IMG/VR virus record: IMGVR_UViG_3300017963_000203
Location: 1-64,000 of that record
Source: a virus
DNA: 64,000 nucleotides
Direction: 5' to 3' (one strand)
Shown: positions 8,563 through 17,408 of the stretch, one piece after another
Layout of the letters: the number at the start of each line of letters is the position of its first letter
How positions within the stretch are numbered: position 1 is the stretch's first letter
Made by a program: the position numbers and the translations under genes
Notes under the pieces: generated by a model
What the model saw: the letters and a program-made list of their open reading frames with translations, nothing else
Told to the model about the DNA's origin: nothing
Databases searched by the model: none

Positions 8563-9435
8563 ATGAGGATCATGAACGACCCGTTCATCACGGGACCTGA
8601 CAACATCATCCAGAACGACGGCGAACTGGACATCATCTTCCTTGGCGTGGGCTCGGCCTTCGCCAAGGAACACTTTCAGACGAGCATCCTCATCGTGAAG
8701 GGAAAGACCCACGTGCTCGTCGACTTCGGCATGGACGGCCCGCGCGCTCTCGCGAAGGTGGGCCTCGGCATGCAGGACATCGTGAACTTCCTCCCGACGC
8801 ACTCCCACTCCGACCACGTGGGCGGCGTCGAATCCCTGGCCCTGTTCAACCGCTACGTGGCGCAGCGGTTCATGAATAAGCCCAAGCTCAACTGCATCAT
8901 CACACCCGAGTACCAGAGGATTCTCTGGGACTACACGCTTCGTGGCGGCTTGGAGTGGAACGAGGAGCAGGCCGACGGACGCCGGCGACTGAGCTTCGGG
9001 GATTTCTTCAAGATCACAACACCCCGTTGGAAGACATCCATGCCCAGGGAGATCCACGAAGTGGGCGTCGGGGACCTGAAGCTGGAACTGTTTCGAACCA
9101 ACCACATCCCCGAGCAGGCGCCGAACTGGGAGGCGTCGTTCGTCTCCTACGGCCTGTTCATCGACGACCGTGTCTTTTTCTCCAGCGACTCCCAGTTCGA
9201 CCCGGAGCTCGTGCGCTACTACGACCAACAGTGCGGCCACAGGCACGTCGAGCACTTCTTCCACGATGTTCAGTTCTTCCCCGGCGCCGTGCACGCGCCA
9301 CTCGCTGATCTCAAGACCCTTCCTGCTGACATCAAGAAAAACATGACCCTCATGCACTATTCCGACGATTGGGGAAAGCAGGACATCTCTGACTTCGCCG
9401 GATGGGCCCAGGAAGGCGCCGCGTACCGTTTCTGA
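8563..9435 (+). CDS. Metallo-beta-lactamase-fold hydrolase (RNase Z / cyclic-nucleotide phosphodiesterase type)
   Basis: 290 residues, ATG 8563 preceded by GGAGGG. The MBL signature THSHSDHVGG (H80, H82, D84, H85), a further His in RTNHIP (H181), SSDSQFD (D209) and LMHYSDDW (H265) give a full two-metal site in RNase Z-like order. Such enzymes cleave phosphodiesters: tRNA tails, or cyclic nucleotides as in the Apyc1 anti-Pycsar proteins of phages. The gene sits between the two halves of the split DNA polymerase. Substrate cannot be told from sequence; an anti-defence role is a hypothesis. Confidence 0.85.
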   Translation: MRIMNDPFITGPDNIIQNDGELDIIFLGVGSAFAKEHFQTSILIVKGKTHVLVDFGMDGPRALAKVGLGMQDIVNFLPTHSHSDHVGGVESLALFNRYVAQRFMNKPKLNCIITPEYQRILWDYTLRGGLEWNEEQADGRRRLSFGDFFKITTPRWKTSMPREIHEVGVGDLKLELFRTNHIPEQAPNWEASFVSYGLFIDDRVFFSSDSQFDPELVRYYDQQCGHRHVEHFFHDVQFFPGAVHAPLADLKTLPADIKKNMTLMHYSDDWGKQDISDFAGWAQEGAAYRF

Positions 9436-9445
9436 GGATGGATCA

Positions 9446-9790
9446 ATGCCCCAATCGCCAGATCCGTACCCGATGTTCCTCGAGGCCATGAAGAAGGCAA
9501 CGTCGGGGATCGGAGAGAATATGCAGGGATTCTCCGTGTGCTTCGCCGCCAAGAAGATCGACCACCCAGACGGCGACAACTTCCCCGGAGTCCCTGACGA
9601 CCAGCTCGTCTACACATGGGCCCAAGGCGGGCCGCCGGTAGTCGTGAATATGATCTACCTCGAACTCGCTGTCAACCTGCTCGAGCAGTTCATACAGAGC
9701 AACCGTGGGAACCTCTACATCGCCATGGAAATGATGAAGGCGAAGGTTCTCGAGAAAATGATGGGCAGGGAACGACAAAGGAGACCCTGA
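9446..9790 (+). CDS. Hypothetical protein inside the split polymerase locus
   Basis: 114 residues. No family recognised. It has a central beta-rich region and a C-terminal amphipathic helix (LELAVNLLEQF..., EMMKAKVLEKMM). Its TGA overlaps the ATG of the polymerase C-terminal gene (TGATG), so the two are translationally coupled. Together with the MBL gene it makes up the 1.24 kb that separates the two polymerase halves. Confidence 0.75.
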   Translation: MPQSPDPYPMFLEAMKKATSGIGENMQGFSVCFAAKKIDHPDGDNFPGVPDDQLVYTWAQGGPPVVVNMIYLELAVNLLEQFIQSNRGNLYIAMEMMKAKVLEKMMGRERQRRP

Positions 9791-10887
9791 TGGCGCAGTT
9801 GCAGAACGTACCATCGAGGTCCAAGCCGCAGGAGTATGACGAGAGGATACAAAAATTGGGGCCGCGCATCCGCATGATGTTCGTGGCCCCGCCTCCGGAC
9901 GAATTCTCGCCGGAGGGATACGATCTCATCGTCATTGACGAATCGCAGCTTGAACTCAGGCTCGGAGCCCAGTTCACCAAGGACCCGACTCTTCTTTCCG
10001 TCTACAAGCGGTTCGTGGACGTGGGCGGAATGGTCTTTTACGTCGGCGACATCCACGCCGAAACAGCGCATCGAATGGAGGTGCCAAGGAAGCTGGCGAA
10101 GAACCTCAACTTCGGGCTCATGTACGGAATGAGTCCGGCCAGCTTCGCGAGGTATGCCAAGCTCTACGTTCCTGGGACGAAAACCTACGACGTGCGATCC
10201 GCTGAGGTGTACGTCCAGGGCTTCCGTCGAACCTATTCGGGGGTCTTCAACTACCACGAGAAACTGCGAAGGCGCTGGAACGAAGGGAAGCGATCATTCC
10301 TCATGCTCAGTGGACGGTACCGCCACTTCCCCAAGTGGGCCCGCGTCTCCCCCGGTACCGTGTATAACTCGAAGATTCAGGGCTCGGCTGCCGACGTCAT
10401 GAAAGTCCAACTCTGGGCCATCAAGAAGTGGATCCTGTCCAATCCAGAATTCGAGGGACTAAAACCCTTGATTCAGGTTCACGACGAGTTTATCTTCGAG
10501 GTTCCAAAGCGGATCTCACAGAAGGCGGCTGTGGCGTTGAAATACGTCATGGAGTACCCGTTCTTCGATATGGACGTTCCGCTGCTGGCGTCAGCCAAGG
10601 TGTGTCAGAACTGGGCAGCCAAGGATGACGACAGCATCCCGGAGATAGGCACGTTCTACGCGCAAATCGACGGGAAGGACCGGCTATTCAGGCCGGACCA
10701 ATGGAAGAAGTATCTCGCTGTGGAAGAGAAGACCACGCAGAAGTCTTGCGTGGCCATGCTCTCCCCGAGACAGAAGGCGTGGGCCAGAACGCTCCTGCCC
10801 AAGAGCATTCCTACGTTCGGGGGGCGGAGCAAGGGGCTCAGTATCATGTCCCTCGATGAGTACAGGAAGAGAAAGGAGAGCCAATGA
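9790..10887 (+). CDS. polA-C: DNA polymerase I (family A), C-terminal part: polymerase palm/fingers
   Basis: 365 residues from ATG 9790 (AAAGGAG upstream). It opens with MAQLQNVPSR, continuing the PolA sequence interrupted in the N-terminal gene. Motif A is IDESQLELRLGA (catalytic D50; the usual Tyr after it is Glu), motif B is RKLAKNLNFGLMYG (R100, K104, F108, Y112), motif C is QVHDEF (D232, E233). All catalytic carboxylates are present, so the half is not degenerate. About 80 extra residues follow motif C. It needs the primer-binding/exonuclease half made from 7247-8554. Confidence 0.93.
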   Translation: MAQLQNVPSRSKPQEYDERIQKLGPRIRMMFVAPPPDEFSPEGYDLIVIDESQLELRLGAQFTKDPTLLSVYKRFVDVGGMVFYVGDIHAETAHRMEVPRKLAKNLNFGLMYGMSPASFARYAKLYVPGTKTYDVRSAEVYVQGFRRTYSGVFNYHEKLRRRWNEGKRSFLMLSGRYRHFPKWARVSPGTVYNSKIQGSAADVMKVQLWAIKKWILSNPEFEGLKPLIQVHDEFIFEVPKRISQKAAVALKYVMEYPFFDMDVPLLASAKVCQNWAAKDDDSIPEIGTFYAQIDGKDRLFRPDQWKKYLAVEEKTTQKSCVAMLSPRQKAWARTLLPKSIPTFGGRSKGLSIMSLDEYRKRKESQ

Positions 10888-11396
10888 TCACGGAACTCGA
10901 CGAGGCAAAAGGGCGTGTAGATGAGGTGATCCGGGACACGGAGCGATCAATCCGTGACGCCAAGGCACGCGGCGCTACCACGAAGCTCCTCTCCTACGAA
11001 GACATGTTCCGCCGCATCCTCGAGAACGCCAGGAAGGATCCGAGGATCGGCCCCAAATACCGGAAGGCGCTCAACGAGTACGCTGAGAGCGAGTACAAGA
11101 AACTCGCCCGGGCGGAGGGATTCAGCGAGCACGTGGTCACGGACGCAAGCGTGTTACGCGGGTACGTCGTCCACCTCCTGATTCGCGTGACGAGCGGAGA
11201 GATCGAAGAGATCACGCCATACGCCGACGAGCGAATCGCAATCGCCAAGTTCAACGAGTGGGCAAAGGAATACGGCCTTCCCACCGCCCAGGAGATCCGC
11301 ATCTTCGAGGCCAAGAAGGACGCCGAAGAGAAGGATCACCCGTTGTACGTCTCTGACCACATGGGAAGCGGGGTGTTCACATGCCCGATCCAGTAG
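10884..11396 (+). CDS. Hypothetical protein
   Basis: 170 residues, starting with an ATGA overlap at the polymerase stop. Highly charged and helical (first 110 residues rich in Glu/Lys/Arg), with a small C-terminal region. No family recognised. Coupling to the polymerase gene suggests a replication accessory role but there is no direct sign of one. Confidence 0.75.
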   Translation: MITELDEAKGRVDEVIRDTERSIRDAKARGATTKLLSYEDMFRRILENARKDPRIGPKYRKALNEYAESEYKKLARAEGFSEHVVTDASVLRGYVVHLLIRVTSGEIEEITPYADERIAIAKFNEWAKEYGLPTAQEIRIFEAKKDAEEKDHPLYVSDHMGSGVFTCPIQ

Positions 11397-11785
11397 ACGT
11401 CGAGAAGGATCTGTTCGGCCACCTCGCGGCGGCACATCTCAGAACAGGGAACATGATCCGACTTCGCAGCAGGACCGATCACCGGGATCTGGTCCTGCTC
11501 TCGACCGAGGACAACGTGGAGTACCGCGTCAAGGAGATCGACACCAAGAACGAGTGCGATCTCGTAAACACTCCGTTCGGGTCCGCCAGAGACGCCGTGA
11601 GCCGGCTCTTCGACGTCAACCGTCAGTGGCGAGTCCCGCTGGGAGACGTGGAGTTCACGGACCGCGAGGGCGGCATAGCCGTCACCTGGCGGCACCTGAA
11701 AGCCAACATGCGTACACTCAAATGGATCCTGGAGGATGACGGCTCCGTCTTCTCCGAAATCTTGGGGGGCGCCAAGAAGGCATGA
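11381..11785 (+). CDS. Hypothetical protein
   Basis: 134 residues; overlaps its neighbours by 16 and 4 bases. Mixed alpha/beta sequence without a recognisable motif. Codon pattern and tight packing support a real gene. Confidence 0.7.
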   Translation: MPDPVDVEKDLFGHLAAAHLRTGNMIRLRSRTDHRDLVLLSTEDNVEYRVKEIDTKNECDLVNTPFGSARDAVSRLFDVNRQWRVPLGDVEFTDREGGIAVTWRHLKANMRTLKWILEDDGSVFSEILGGAKKA

Positions 11786-12027
11786 GGGTTCGTCCAGAAG
11801 TCCGGGACCATTTGGTGAGGAACCGAGAGTCCCTGGTTCGCGAGGTGCTCAAAGCGGCGGGGCACCTGAGAACAGGACCTCTCCAGAGAACGGTCGTCGG
11901 GTGCGCCAAAGTGCTCGGCGATCGTTTCGGACGGGTCACGCGGGATGAGTTGTACGTCGCGGTCATGGTGGTCCAATTCCAATGCGCACTTTCAATGAAG
12001 AAATACAAAACCTCGGACAGCGCCTGA
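11782..12027 (+). CDS. Small basic hypothetical protein
   Basis: 81 residues, ATGA overlap with the upstream gene and 46 bases of overlap with the downstream one. Basic and helical in the first 60 residues (RDHLVRNRESLVREVLKAAG). No family recognised. Confidence 0.6.
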   Translation: MRVRPEVRDHLVRNRESLVREVLKAAGHLRTGPLQRTVVGCAKVLGDRFGRVTRDELYVAVMVVQFQCALSMKKYKTSDSA

Positions 12028-12713
12028 ACGAGAGTCCTGTCAGCGGCGGCTTCCAGATCCAGCACGTGACGGGCTTCTTCGATCCCCGCAAGTGGGGGTC
12101 GGCCCTGAACGAGTTCAATCGGCTCATGAAGAGCGGCAAGTATCGAGCAGCCTATCGACGGCTCAACCGGATCGCTGACTTTCACGCCAAACGGCTCAGA
12201 AACGTCATCGAGAAGACCCAGAAGTTCCCGGTCGCCTGTGGCGATACGGGGTGTAACCATTGCTGTCGCGTGCTCATGACAACGGCCTCCAGGCTCGAGG
12301 CGAGTGTTATCCGGGGGTCGTACCGCCGCTTACCTCAGGACGTCCAGGCTTACGTGGACGACCGTGCCCGTGATGAGGAGAAGATCCTCAACCGAGCAGC
12401 GGCCATTCTTGGATGGCCCAACGGAGTGACGCGTCAGAACAGAGATGCCGTGGCCGATCTCTATACATCCATCGGTGGCCGATGCATCTTTCTCGGCCGA
12501 GACGGAGGATGCCTGATCTACCAGGACCGCCCGTGGGTGTGCCGGATCATCCAGATCATCGGGCCCAGGTGTTTGATGGGTCAGATGCGCCAAGCGCCAA
12601 TCCACTACGGACTCGTTCAGTTCCTGAACTCCGTAGCTGAGAACAGCGGCGAAGAACCCAACCACTTCGTGGAGATCGTCCGCGCCATGAGCCGGATCGT
12701 TCTCCCGTCGTGA
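11982..12713 (+). CDS. YkgJ-family metal-binding protein
   Basis: 243 residues. The cysteine pattern CGDTGCNHCC, then C-I-F and the CLIYQDRPWVCR segment match the YkgJ/CxxCxxCC putative zinc- or iron-chelating domain. The first 85 residues are helical. The biochemical role of the family is unknown. In this phage it sits between the polymerase and an SF2 helicase, so it may be a metal-cluster factor for replication or RNA processing; that is inference. Confidence 0.8.
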   Translation: MRTFNEEIQNLGQRLNESPVSGGFQIQHVTGFFDPRKWGSALNEFNRLMKSGKYRAAYRRLNRIADFHAKRLRNVIEKTQKFPVACGDTGCNHCCRVLMTTASRLEASVIRGSYRRLPQDVQAYVDDRARDEEKILNRAAAILGWPNGVTRQNRDAVADLYTSIGGRCIFLGRDGGCLIYQDRPWVCRIIQIIGPRCLMGQMRQAPIHYGLVQFLNSVAENSGEEPNHFVEIVRAMSRIVLPS

Positions 12714-12745
12714 CCAAGACGAGGCCAATCAGGGTAGGAGGCAGC

Positions 12746-14296
12746 ATGGCCTTCAAGAGACAGGGTGCGCTCATCGTACCCGAATCTGAGTTCACTCGGC
12801 GCCTGGAGAAGCGCCTGAGCGTGTCTGGAACCGATTACATGGGCAAAGAGTACTCGTTCCAAGTGTTTCGATATCGAAATGGCGGTGTGCTCGTACCCAG
12901 GTACACCCTCGGTCCGGGACATGCCATCCTGGCGTCTGGCGGTACACTGCGCCCCACACCAGAGTTCCCACGATTCAAGGGGCATCTGTGGCCAGAGCAG
13001 ATGGAGGGGGCCGAGAGGGCGTTCAGCTACCTCAAAACGGAGCATGGCGTCTTCCTCAACGCCGAGCCGGGGAGCGGAAAGACGGTAGCAGCCATTTGGC
13101 TGGCTGCGGTGCTGAAGCCAAATCGTGTTCTGGTCTTGGTCGATCAGGACAACCTGGCTGACCAGTGGACGAAACGAATCCTCGAGTACGCTCCTGATGC
13201 AACTGTCACCTACATCATGCCCCTCGCCTCTCAGCGCATGCTTCACAAGAAGTACGATCAGCGGAGGATGCTGGCCGGCATCCAACGTCACGATCTGCGC
13301 GGAGACTATATCATCTGCATGACGCAGAGCCTCATTGCTCATCCACGCAGCATCCAGGCCGATCTGCTCATCGTGGACGAGTGTCACGTCTTCTCTGCGC
13401 CCACCTTCAGCAACGCCATCTTCAACATTGACTTCTATTACTCCCTCGCCCTCAGCGCCAACAACACGCGTCCAGACGGGCTCGAGTGGATTTTTCGAGA
13501 GATGCTTGGGCACACCAAGGTCGAGATGAAAGGAAAGCGTCTGCCAGCCCGCGCGGAGTTTTACCCCGTCTCGACCCAGTTCCTTAGCTGGGACGACCCC
13601 GTCGTCAGCGACATGGGAAACTGGTTTCGGAAGCTGTGGTGCACTCGGTACAAGAAGCAGACCACGCGATACGATTGCAGCCTCTGCCACATGACGAAGG
13701 AGTTTGGAAGCACGGAGCTCTCGGTCATCACCCGCAGATGTGGGAGCTTCTGGAAACACGACGAATGGGACGAGAATTCTCTCGAGCGTCACCTCGGTCG
13801 TGATCCGAAATACACCGGGTGGCTTCTCGACACGCTCTCCACATTTCTCAAGGCCAAGCGAGACATCTTCGTTTTCACCAGGCTGCGCGAACCCCTGGAG
13901 CGCCTGCATGGCCTCATAGGGATGGACCTCGGCCCTGTGTCTGGACTCTACATGGGCCACGCAACATCTGCCAAAGACCGCGACCGCAACGCCAGAGCGC
14001 TCAGGAAGCCCATCACCCTGTGCACGTATCAAAAAGCGGGCAAGGGCCTCGACGTGGCTCACAAGGATGGGATCCTCTTCGCCAGTCCCGTGTCCAAAAG
14101 TCGGCTCAATCAGGTCATAGGAAGAGTGGAGAGGGCTCTCCGCGGGAAGAGCCGGCCAGTCGTAATACACCCGATCGTGCCTTTCGTGACGAGCAAAGCC
14201 CGTCTGCGAGGGTGCGTGAAGTGGTATCAGGAGAACCAGTATGACCACAAGATCCACCCAGTTCTCGCCGGTTGTTTTAGAAATGACCGCTACTAA
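12746..14296 (+). CDS. SF2 DNA/RNA helicase (UvsW/RecG-like DEAD/DECH type)
   Basis: 516 residues from ATG 12746, preferred because TAGGAGG precedes it; an upstream GTG at 12710 is possible. Walker A NAEPGSGKT (about 105-113), DECH box (211-214), motif III-like ALSAN, and motif VI QVIGRVERALRG near the end. A Cys-rich insertion (CSLC...) sits between the two RecA lobes. Like T4 UvsW it may remodel branched intermediates and help origin use or recombination. Confidence 0.88.
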   Translation: MAFKRQGALIVPESEFTRRLEKRLSVSGTDYMGKEYSFQVFRYRNGGVLVPRYTLGPGHAILASGGTLRPTPEFPRFKGHLWPEQMEGAERAFSYLKTEHGVFLNAEPGSGKTVAAIWLAAVLKPNRVLVLVDQDNLADQWTKRILEYAPDATVTYIMPLASQRMLHKKYDQRRMLAGIQRHDLRGDYIICMTQSLIAHPRSIQADLLIVDECHVFSAPTFSNAIFNIDFYYSLALSANNTRPDGLEWIFREMLGHTKVEMKGKRLPARAEFYPVSTQFLSWDDPVVSDMGNWFRKLWCTRYKKQTTRYDCSLCHMTKEFGSTELSVITRRCGSFWKHDEWDENSLERHLGRDPKYTGWLLDTLSTFLKAKRDIFVFTRLREPLERLHGLIGMDLGPVSGLYMGHATSAKDRDRNARALRKPITLCTYQKAGKGLDVAHKDGILFASPVSKSRLNQVIGRVERALRGKSRPVVIHPIVPFVTSKARLRGCVKWYQENQYDHKIHPVLAGCFRNDRY

Positions 14297-14360
14297 GGTC
14301 GAGACCTTCGGAAAGACCGAAAGGCGGACGGAACTTCTTCACGAAAGGGAGGAAATAGGT

Positions 14361-14696
14361 ATGTGCCAGGATGCCAATGGCCACTGCACCGTGTTCAACG
14401 AGATCAAGATCGCAAACGTGTTCGGACAGTACACGTCCCTGCTGACCGGGATCTCCGTCACGTTCCCATGCGATCCCGACAACTTCGAAGAGGAGGCGAA
14501 GGGATACCATTCACGGATTACCAGGACCATCCAGTCGTTCCAGAACCGCACCCTCGAGGCCGTGGGCAAAGAGAAGGTCTGGCACGGAAAAGGCGGAGCA
14601 GTTCCGGCCGGCGAGACGAAGTCCGTCAAGAAGGCCGTGAAGAAGAAGTCCGGGAGTAAGGCCGTCGCCAGGAAGCGCGTTCCGAGGAAATCCTGA
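14361..14696 (+). CDS. Small protein with lysine-rich tail
   Basis: 111 residues from ATG 14361, chosen for the GGGAGGAAATAGGT site; in-frame ATGs at 14241 and 14283 would lengthen it. A short globular part (two Cys, MCQDANGHC) is followed by a C-terminal histone-H1-like tail of KK/KS repeats. It is coupled to the recombinase gene. Possibly a DNA-binding accessory protein; function unknown. Confidence 0.65.
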   Translation: MCQDANGHCTVFNEIKIANVFGQYTSLLTGISVTFPCDPDNFEEEAKGYHSRITRTIQSFQNRTLEAVGKEKVWHGKGGAVPAGETKSVKKAVKKKSGSKAVARKRVPRKS

Positions 14697-16228
14697 TGGC
14701 AAAGAAGAAGGCCAAGAAAGCGGTCAAGAAGTCTGCCGCGAAAAAACGAGCGAAGTCCAGGACTCCGCTCAAGGACCGAGACGACATCGAGACGCCGGCG
14801 CCTGCGGCGCGAACCACCTGGGCGGAGGTCGCGGCTGCGGAAGCCGACCAGAGCTGGCTGTCAGAGATGACGGCCATGGAAACGGCCCGCTATCCCAGGA
14901 TCTTCACCGGCCTCATCGACGTGGACACCCTGTTCGCCCCCACCGTGGGCGAACGCATCGAGATCGCCGGAGGAGCCCACAACGGAAAGTCCACGATGTC
15001 CTACATCATGATCGGCACACTCCTGCGTACCTGTCGTCGGTGCTTCACGTTTTCCGTGGAGTGGCTGGACGAAGAGACAGGGGAGATCAAGGAGACCTGC
15101 CGGTGCGGCGCCAACGACCACATGGAGGGGGTGCTGGTCGACATAGAGCGTGCAGCCGATCCCGTGTGGCTTGATACGTGGGGCTGTCGTACTGGGGAGT
15201 CATTCCGGAAGCGACTCCACGGAAGCGGCGCGTTCGAGGTACTCGAGTCCGAGAAACAACGCCGGCTGCACATCATCTACCCCATCAGCGGCGGCCCCAT
15301 GTACACGTTCCTCCAGAAGGCCGTGGCTCAGGGCGCTGTGGACTTCGTGGTCATCGATTCGATCAATTCCCTGATGTCCGACGAGGCGCTCGCCAAAGAC
15401 GCCGGCAGGCGCAACATCGGAGACCGGGCCCGGATGAACTGGGACGGTCTCCGACGCATCACAAGCGCCCAAAACCAGCACACCAACAAGTTCGGTGGAA
15501 AGGCCACTGTGGTGTGGACCAATCACCTCATCGTAGATGTGGGCTCTCAGTGGGGTGGCGACACTGAGGCGGGTGGTCGTGGGGCGAAAATCATGCCGGA
15601 TCAGAAAATCCGGTTCCTGTTCTCGAAGGTGAACGACGGAAAAAAGGCAGAACTCGCCTACCACTCCTATCGGGACACCTTCTTCAACGTCACCAAAAAC
15701 CGGAGTGGCTTCATCGGTGGCGGCAGCGGTTCTTTCCGACTCTTCCTCAACGAGGTCCAGCACAACCGGGTCACCTACTGGCCCGGTGACACGGACGATC
15801 CGGAGAGAATGCTCGGTCTTCTCCGAGACCTCGGCCTGTTCGAGAGTCTGAAGAGCAAGTACCGCGTCCTTGGCAGGGAGTTCAAACGGGTCCAAGAGAT
15901 CAAGGACTTCCTGAATCGCGAAGACATCAAGATGGAATGCCGCTTCTGGCTTGGAGCCATGCGGATGCCCACCATCGCTCGAGCCCACCTGCGGTTCGAA
16001 GACTACTGCTACAGCCCGTTCGAGAGCACCAGGAGAGCGTATGAGCGCACGGCGGAAGAAATCGAAAAGAAAATCCCGGGACTCAACATCGGGGCTGCTC
16101 TCTCAACTGGTGAAGGACCAGGGGAGCCTGGCGGGAAGCCATCTGGGAGCGGAGGCTCTCGAGGCGGCGGACGCAAGGGGAAAGAAAAAGCCACCGACTC
16201 CAGCCTCGAAGATGTCTTCGACTCGTAA
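14696..16228 (+). CDS. RecA/UvsX-like recombinase with zinc-ribbon insertion
   Basis: 510 residues. A 20-residue lysine/alanine tail opens the protein. The RecA core has Walker A GGAHNGKST (92-100), Walker B DFVVIDSINS (D221) and a VVWTNHL strand like the RecA/UvsX motif before loop L2. Two Cys pairs (C113/C116, C135/C137) inside the first lobe look like a zinc ribbon, which ordinary RecA lacks. The C-terminus is Gly/Ser-rich and ends acidic (LEDVFDS). It should catalyse strand exchange in recombination-dependent replication. Confidence 0.85.
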   Translation: MAKKKAKKAVKKSAAKKRAKSRTPLKDRDDIETPAPAARTTWAEVAAAEADQSWLSEMTAMETARYPRIFTGLIDVDTLFAPTVGERIEIAGGAHNGKSTMSYIMIGTLLRTCRRCFTFSVEWLDEETGEIKETCRCGANDHMEGVLVDIERAADPVWLDTWGCRTGESFRKRLHGSGAFEVLESEKQRRLHIIYPISGGPMYTFLQKAVAQGAVDFVVIDSINSLMSDEALAKDAGRRNIGDRARMNWDGLRRITSAQNQHTNKFGGKATVVWTNHLIVDVGSQWGGDTEAGGRGAKIMPDQKIRFLFSKVNDGKKAELAYHSYRDTFFNVTKNRSGFIGGGSGSFRLFLNEVQHNRVTYWPGDTDDPERMLGLLRDLGLFESLKSKYRVLGREFKRVQEIKDFLNREDIKMECRFWLGAMRMPTIARAHLRFEDYCYSPFESTRRAYERTAEEIEKKIPGLNIGAALSTGEGPGEPGGKPSGSGGSRGGGRKGKEKATDSSLEDVFDS

Positions 16229-16259
16229 CCGCCTCCAGGGTCAAGAGCACGAGGAGAGC

Positions 16260-16586
16260 ATGCAGGAGCGCCACCGCATGGAGCCTACCATCGCCAGCGG
16301 GTGCGGGAAAAAGGAGAAGGGCGACGCCAAGGACGGCGAGTGGTGCGGAGAGGGCAAGAGCAGCCGCGGAAACAAGGGCATCACCATCACGGAGGACATG
16401 CTCGACAAGCTCTGGAAAGACGCGAAGCACATGGACGCGATCCCGTTCCTCGACCTGGACTTCACCAACGAGGCGAAGACGAGGAGGCCCCGGCATTGGG
16501 TGGTGGTGCCGGGGCCAGTGTTCCAGCAACTCAAGCACATGCTGAAGTTCCTGACCCCTGGTCAGCGAGAGGATCTGAAGCCATGA
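16260..16586 (+). CDS. Hypothetical protein
   Basis: 108 residues from ATG 16260 (GAGGAG five bases upstream; ATG 16212 is an alternative). It has a polar Cys-containing N-terminus and a C-terminal part reading HWVVVPGPVFQQLKHML. No family recognised. Confidence 0.65.
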   Translation: MQERHRMEPTIASGCGKKEKGDAKDGEWCGEGKSSRGNKGITITEDMLDKLWKDAKHMDAIPFLDLDFTNEAKTRRPRHWVVVPGPVFQQLKHMLKFLTPGQREDLKP

Positions 16587-16843
16587 GACAGAAGTACGTT
16601 CGTCACTCTACCGAAGGATTCATCGTCTGGCATAAGCGACCAGGCGATAGCGGGATCTGGCACAAGGAAATGACCCGCATGTTCCCGACTACTGGTGAGA
16701 TTCTCTCTGCTGGATTCGTGACCTTCGACGAGAATCATCTCCCGGTATGCCGTGGGTACTCTGAAAGCCTGGACCTGGGAAGTCGCCCCGAAGACACCAA
16801 CGCTCTCCGCGAGCAGTGGGGGTTACCCCCGAGTGAGGACTAA
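16583..16843 (+). CDS. Hypothetical protein
   Basis: 86 residues, ATGA overlap with the upstream stop. Beta-rich, aromatic sequence (RHSTEGFIVWHKRP). No family recognised. Confidence 0.65.
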   Translation: MRQKYVRHSTEGFIVWHKRPGDSGIWHKEMTRMFPTTGEILSAGFVTFDENHLPVCRGYSESLDLGSRPEDTNALREQWGLPPSED

Positions 16844-16847
16844 GAAC

Positions 16848-17405
16848 ATGGGTAGTAAACGCCGTTTCTGGTACGACACGGAGTTCATCGAGTACCCCAA
16901 CACCATCGACCTGATCAGCATCGGAATCGTGAGCGAGAGCGGCGAGGAGTTCTACGGCATCAACTACGAGTGCAATTACGACGCAGCCAACGAGTGGGTC
17001 AGGGAAAATGTGATCGCCGAGCTGCCCCCGCTCCTCCACCCCTCCTACGTGAACACGCCCGACAGCCCTTGGATGACGAAGATCGTCATCGCCCAGAAAG
17101 TTCTGGGGATGCTCAAGCCCTCCAAGGAAGATCCGGTCGAGCTCTGGGGATACTACTCGGCATACGACCACGTCGCGCTGTGCTGGCTCTTTGGGCCGAT
17201 GATCAACCTCCCGCCGGGGATGCCCATGCTCACGCTGGACATCAAGCAGCTCTGCCTCGACCTGGGCGATCCTCGCCTCCCGGAACAAGGGAAGGGCGAG
17301 CACGACGCCCTGGCCGACGCTCGTTGGAACAAGAAGGCTTGGGAGTTCCTCGAGCATCTCAATCGACCCAAGGTGCGGCCACCGCCGCTGGAAATAGAGG
17401 ACTGA
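16848..17405 (+). CDS. DEDD 3'-5' exonuclease, Rv2179c-like
   Basis: 185 residues. FWYDTEFIEYPNTIDLISIG is characteristic of the Rv2179c-type exoribonuclease branch of the DEDDh superfamily (Asp and Glu of Exo I). A second Asp lies in YSAYDHVAL and the final H...D in EHDALADARWNKKAW. It should trim RNA or DNA 3' ends. It lies among recombination genes; substrate unknown. Confidence 0.85.
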   Translation: MGSKRRFWYDTEFIEYPNTIDLISIGIVSESGEEFYGINYECNYDAANEWVRENVIAELPPLLHPSYVNTPDSPWMTKIVIAQKVLGMLKPSKEDPVELWGYYSAYDHVALCWLFGPMINLPPGMPMLTLDIKQLCLDLGDPRLPEQGKGEHDALADARWNKKAWEFLEHLNRPKVRPPPLEIED

Positions 17406-17408
17406 CCC

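Noticed and set aside
8555-9789. Intron or intein interrupting the DNA polymerase
   Set aside because: Both halves have their own stop, start and ribosome site, and the intervening ORFs are independent genes with no intein Cys/HN motifs or intron core visible.
12617-14257. 546-residue antisense frame opposite the SF2 helicase
   Set aside because: GC-rich codon bias of the real gene creates long antisense frames; this one has no motif, ribosome site or neighbours.
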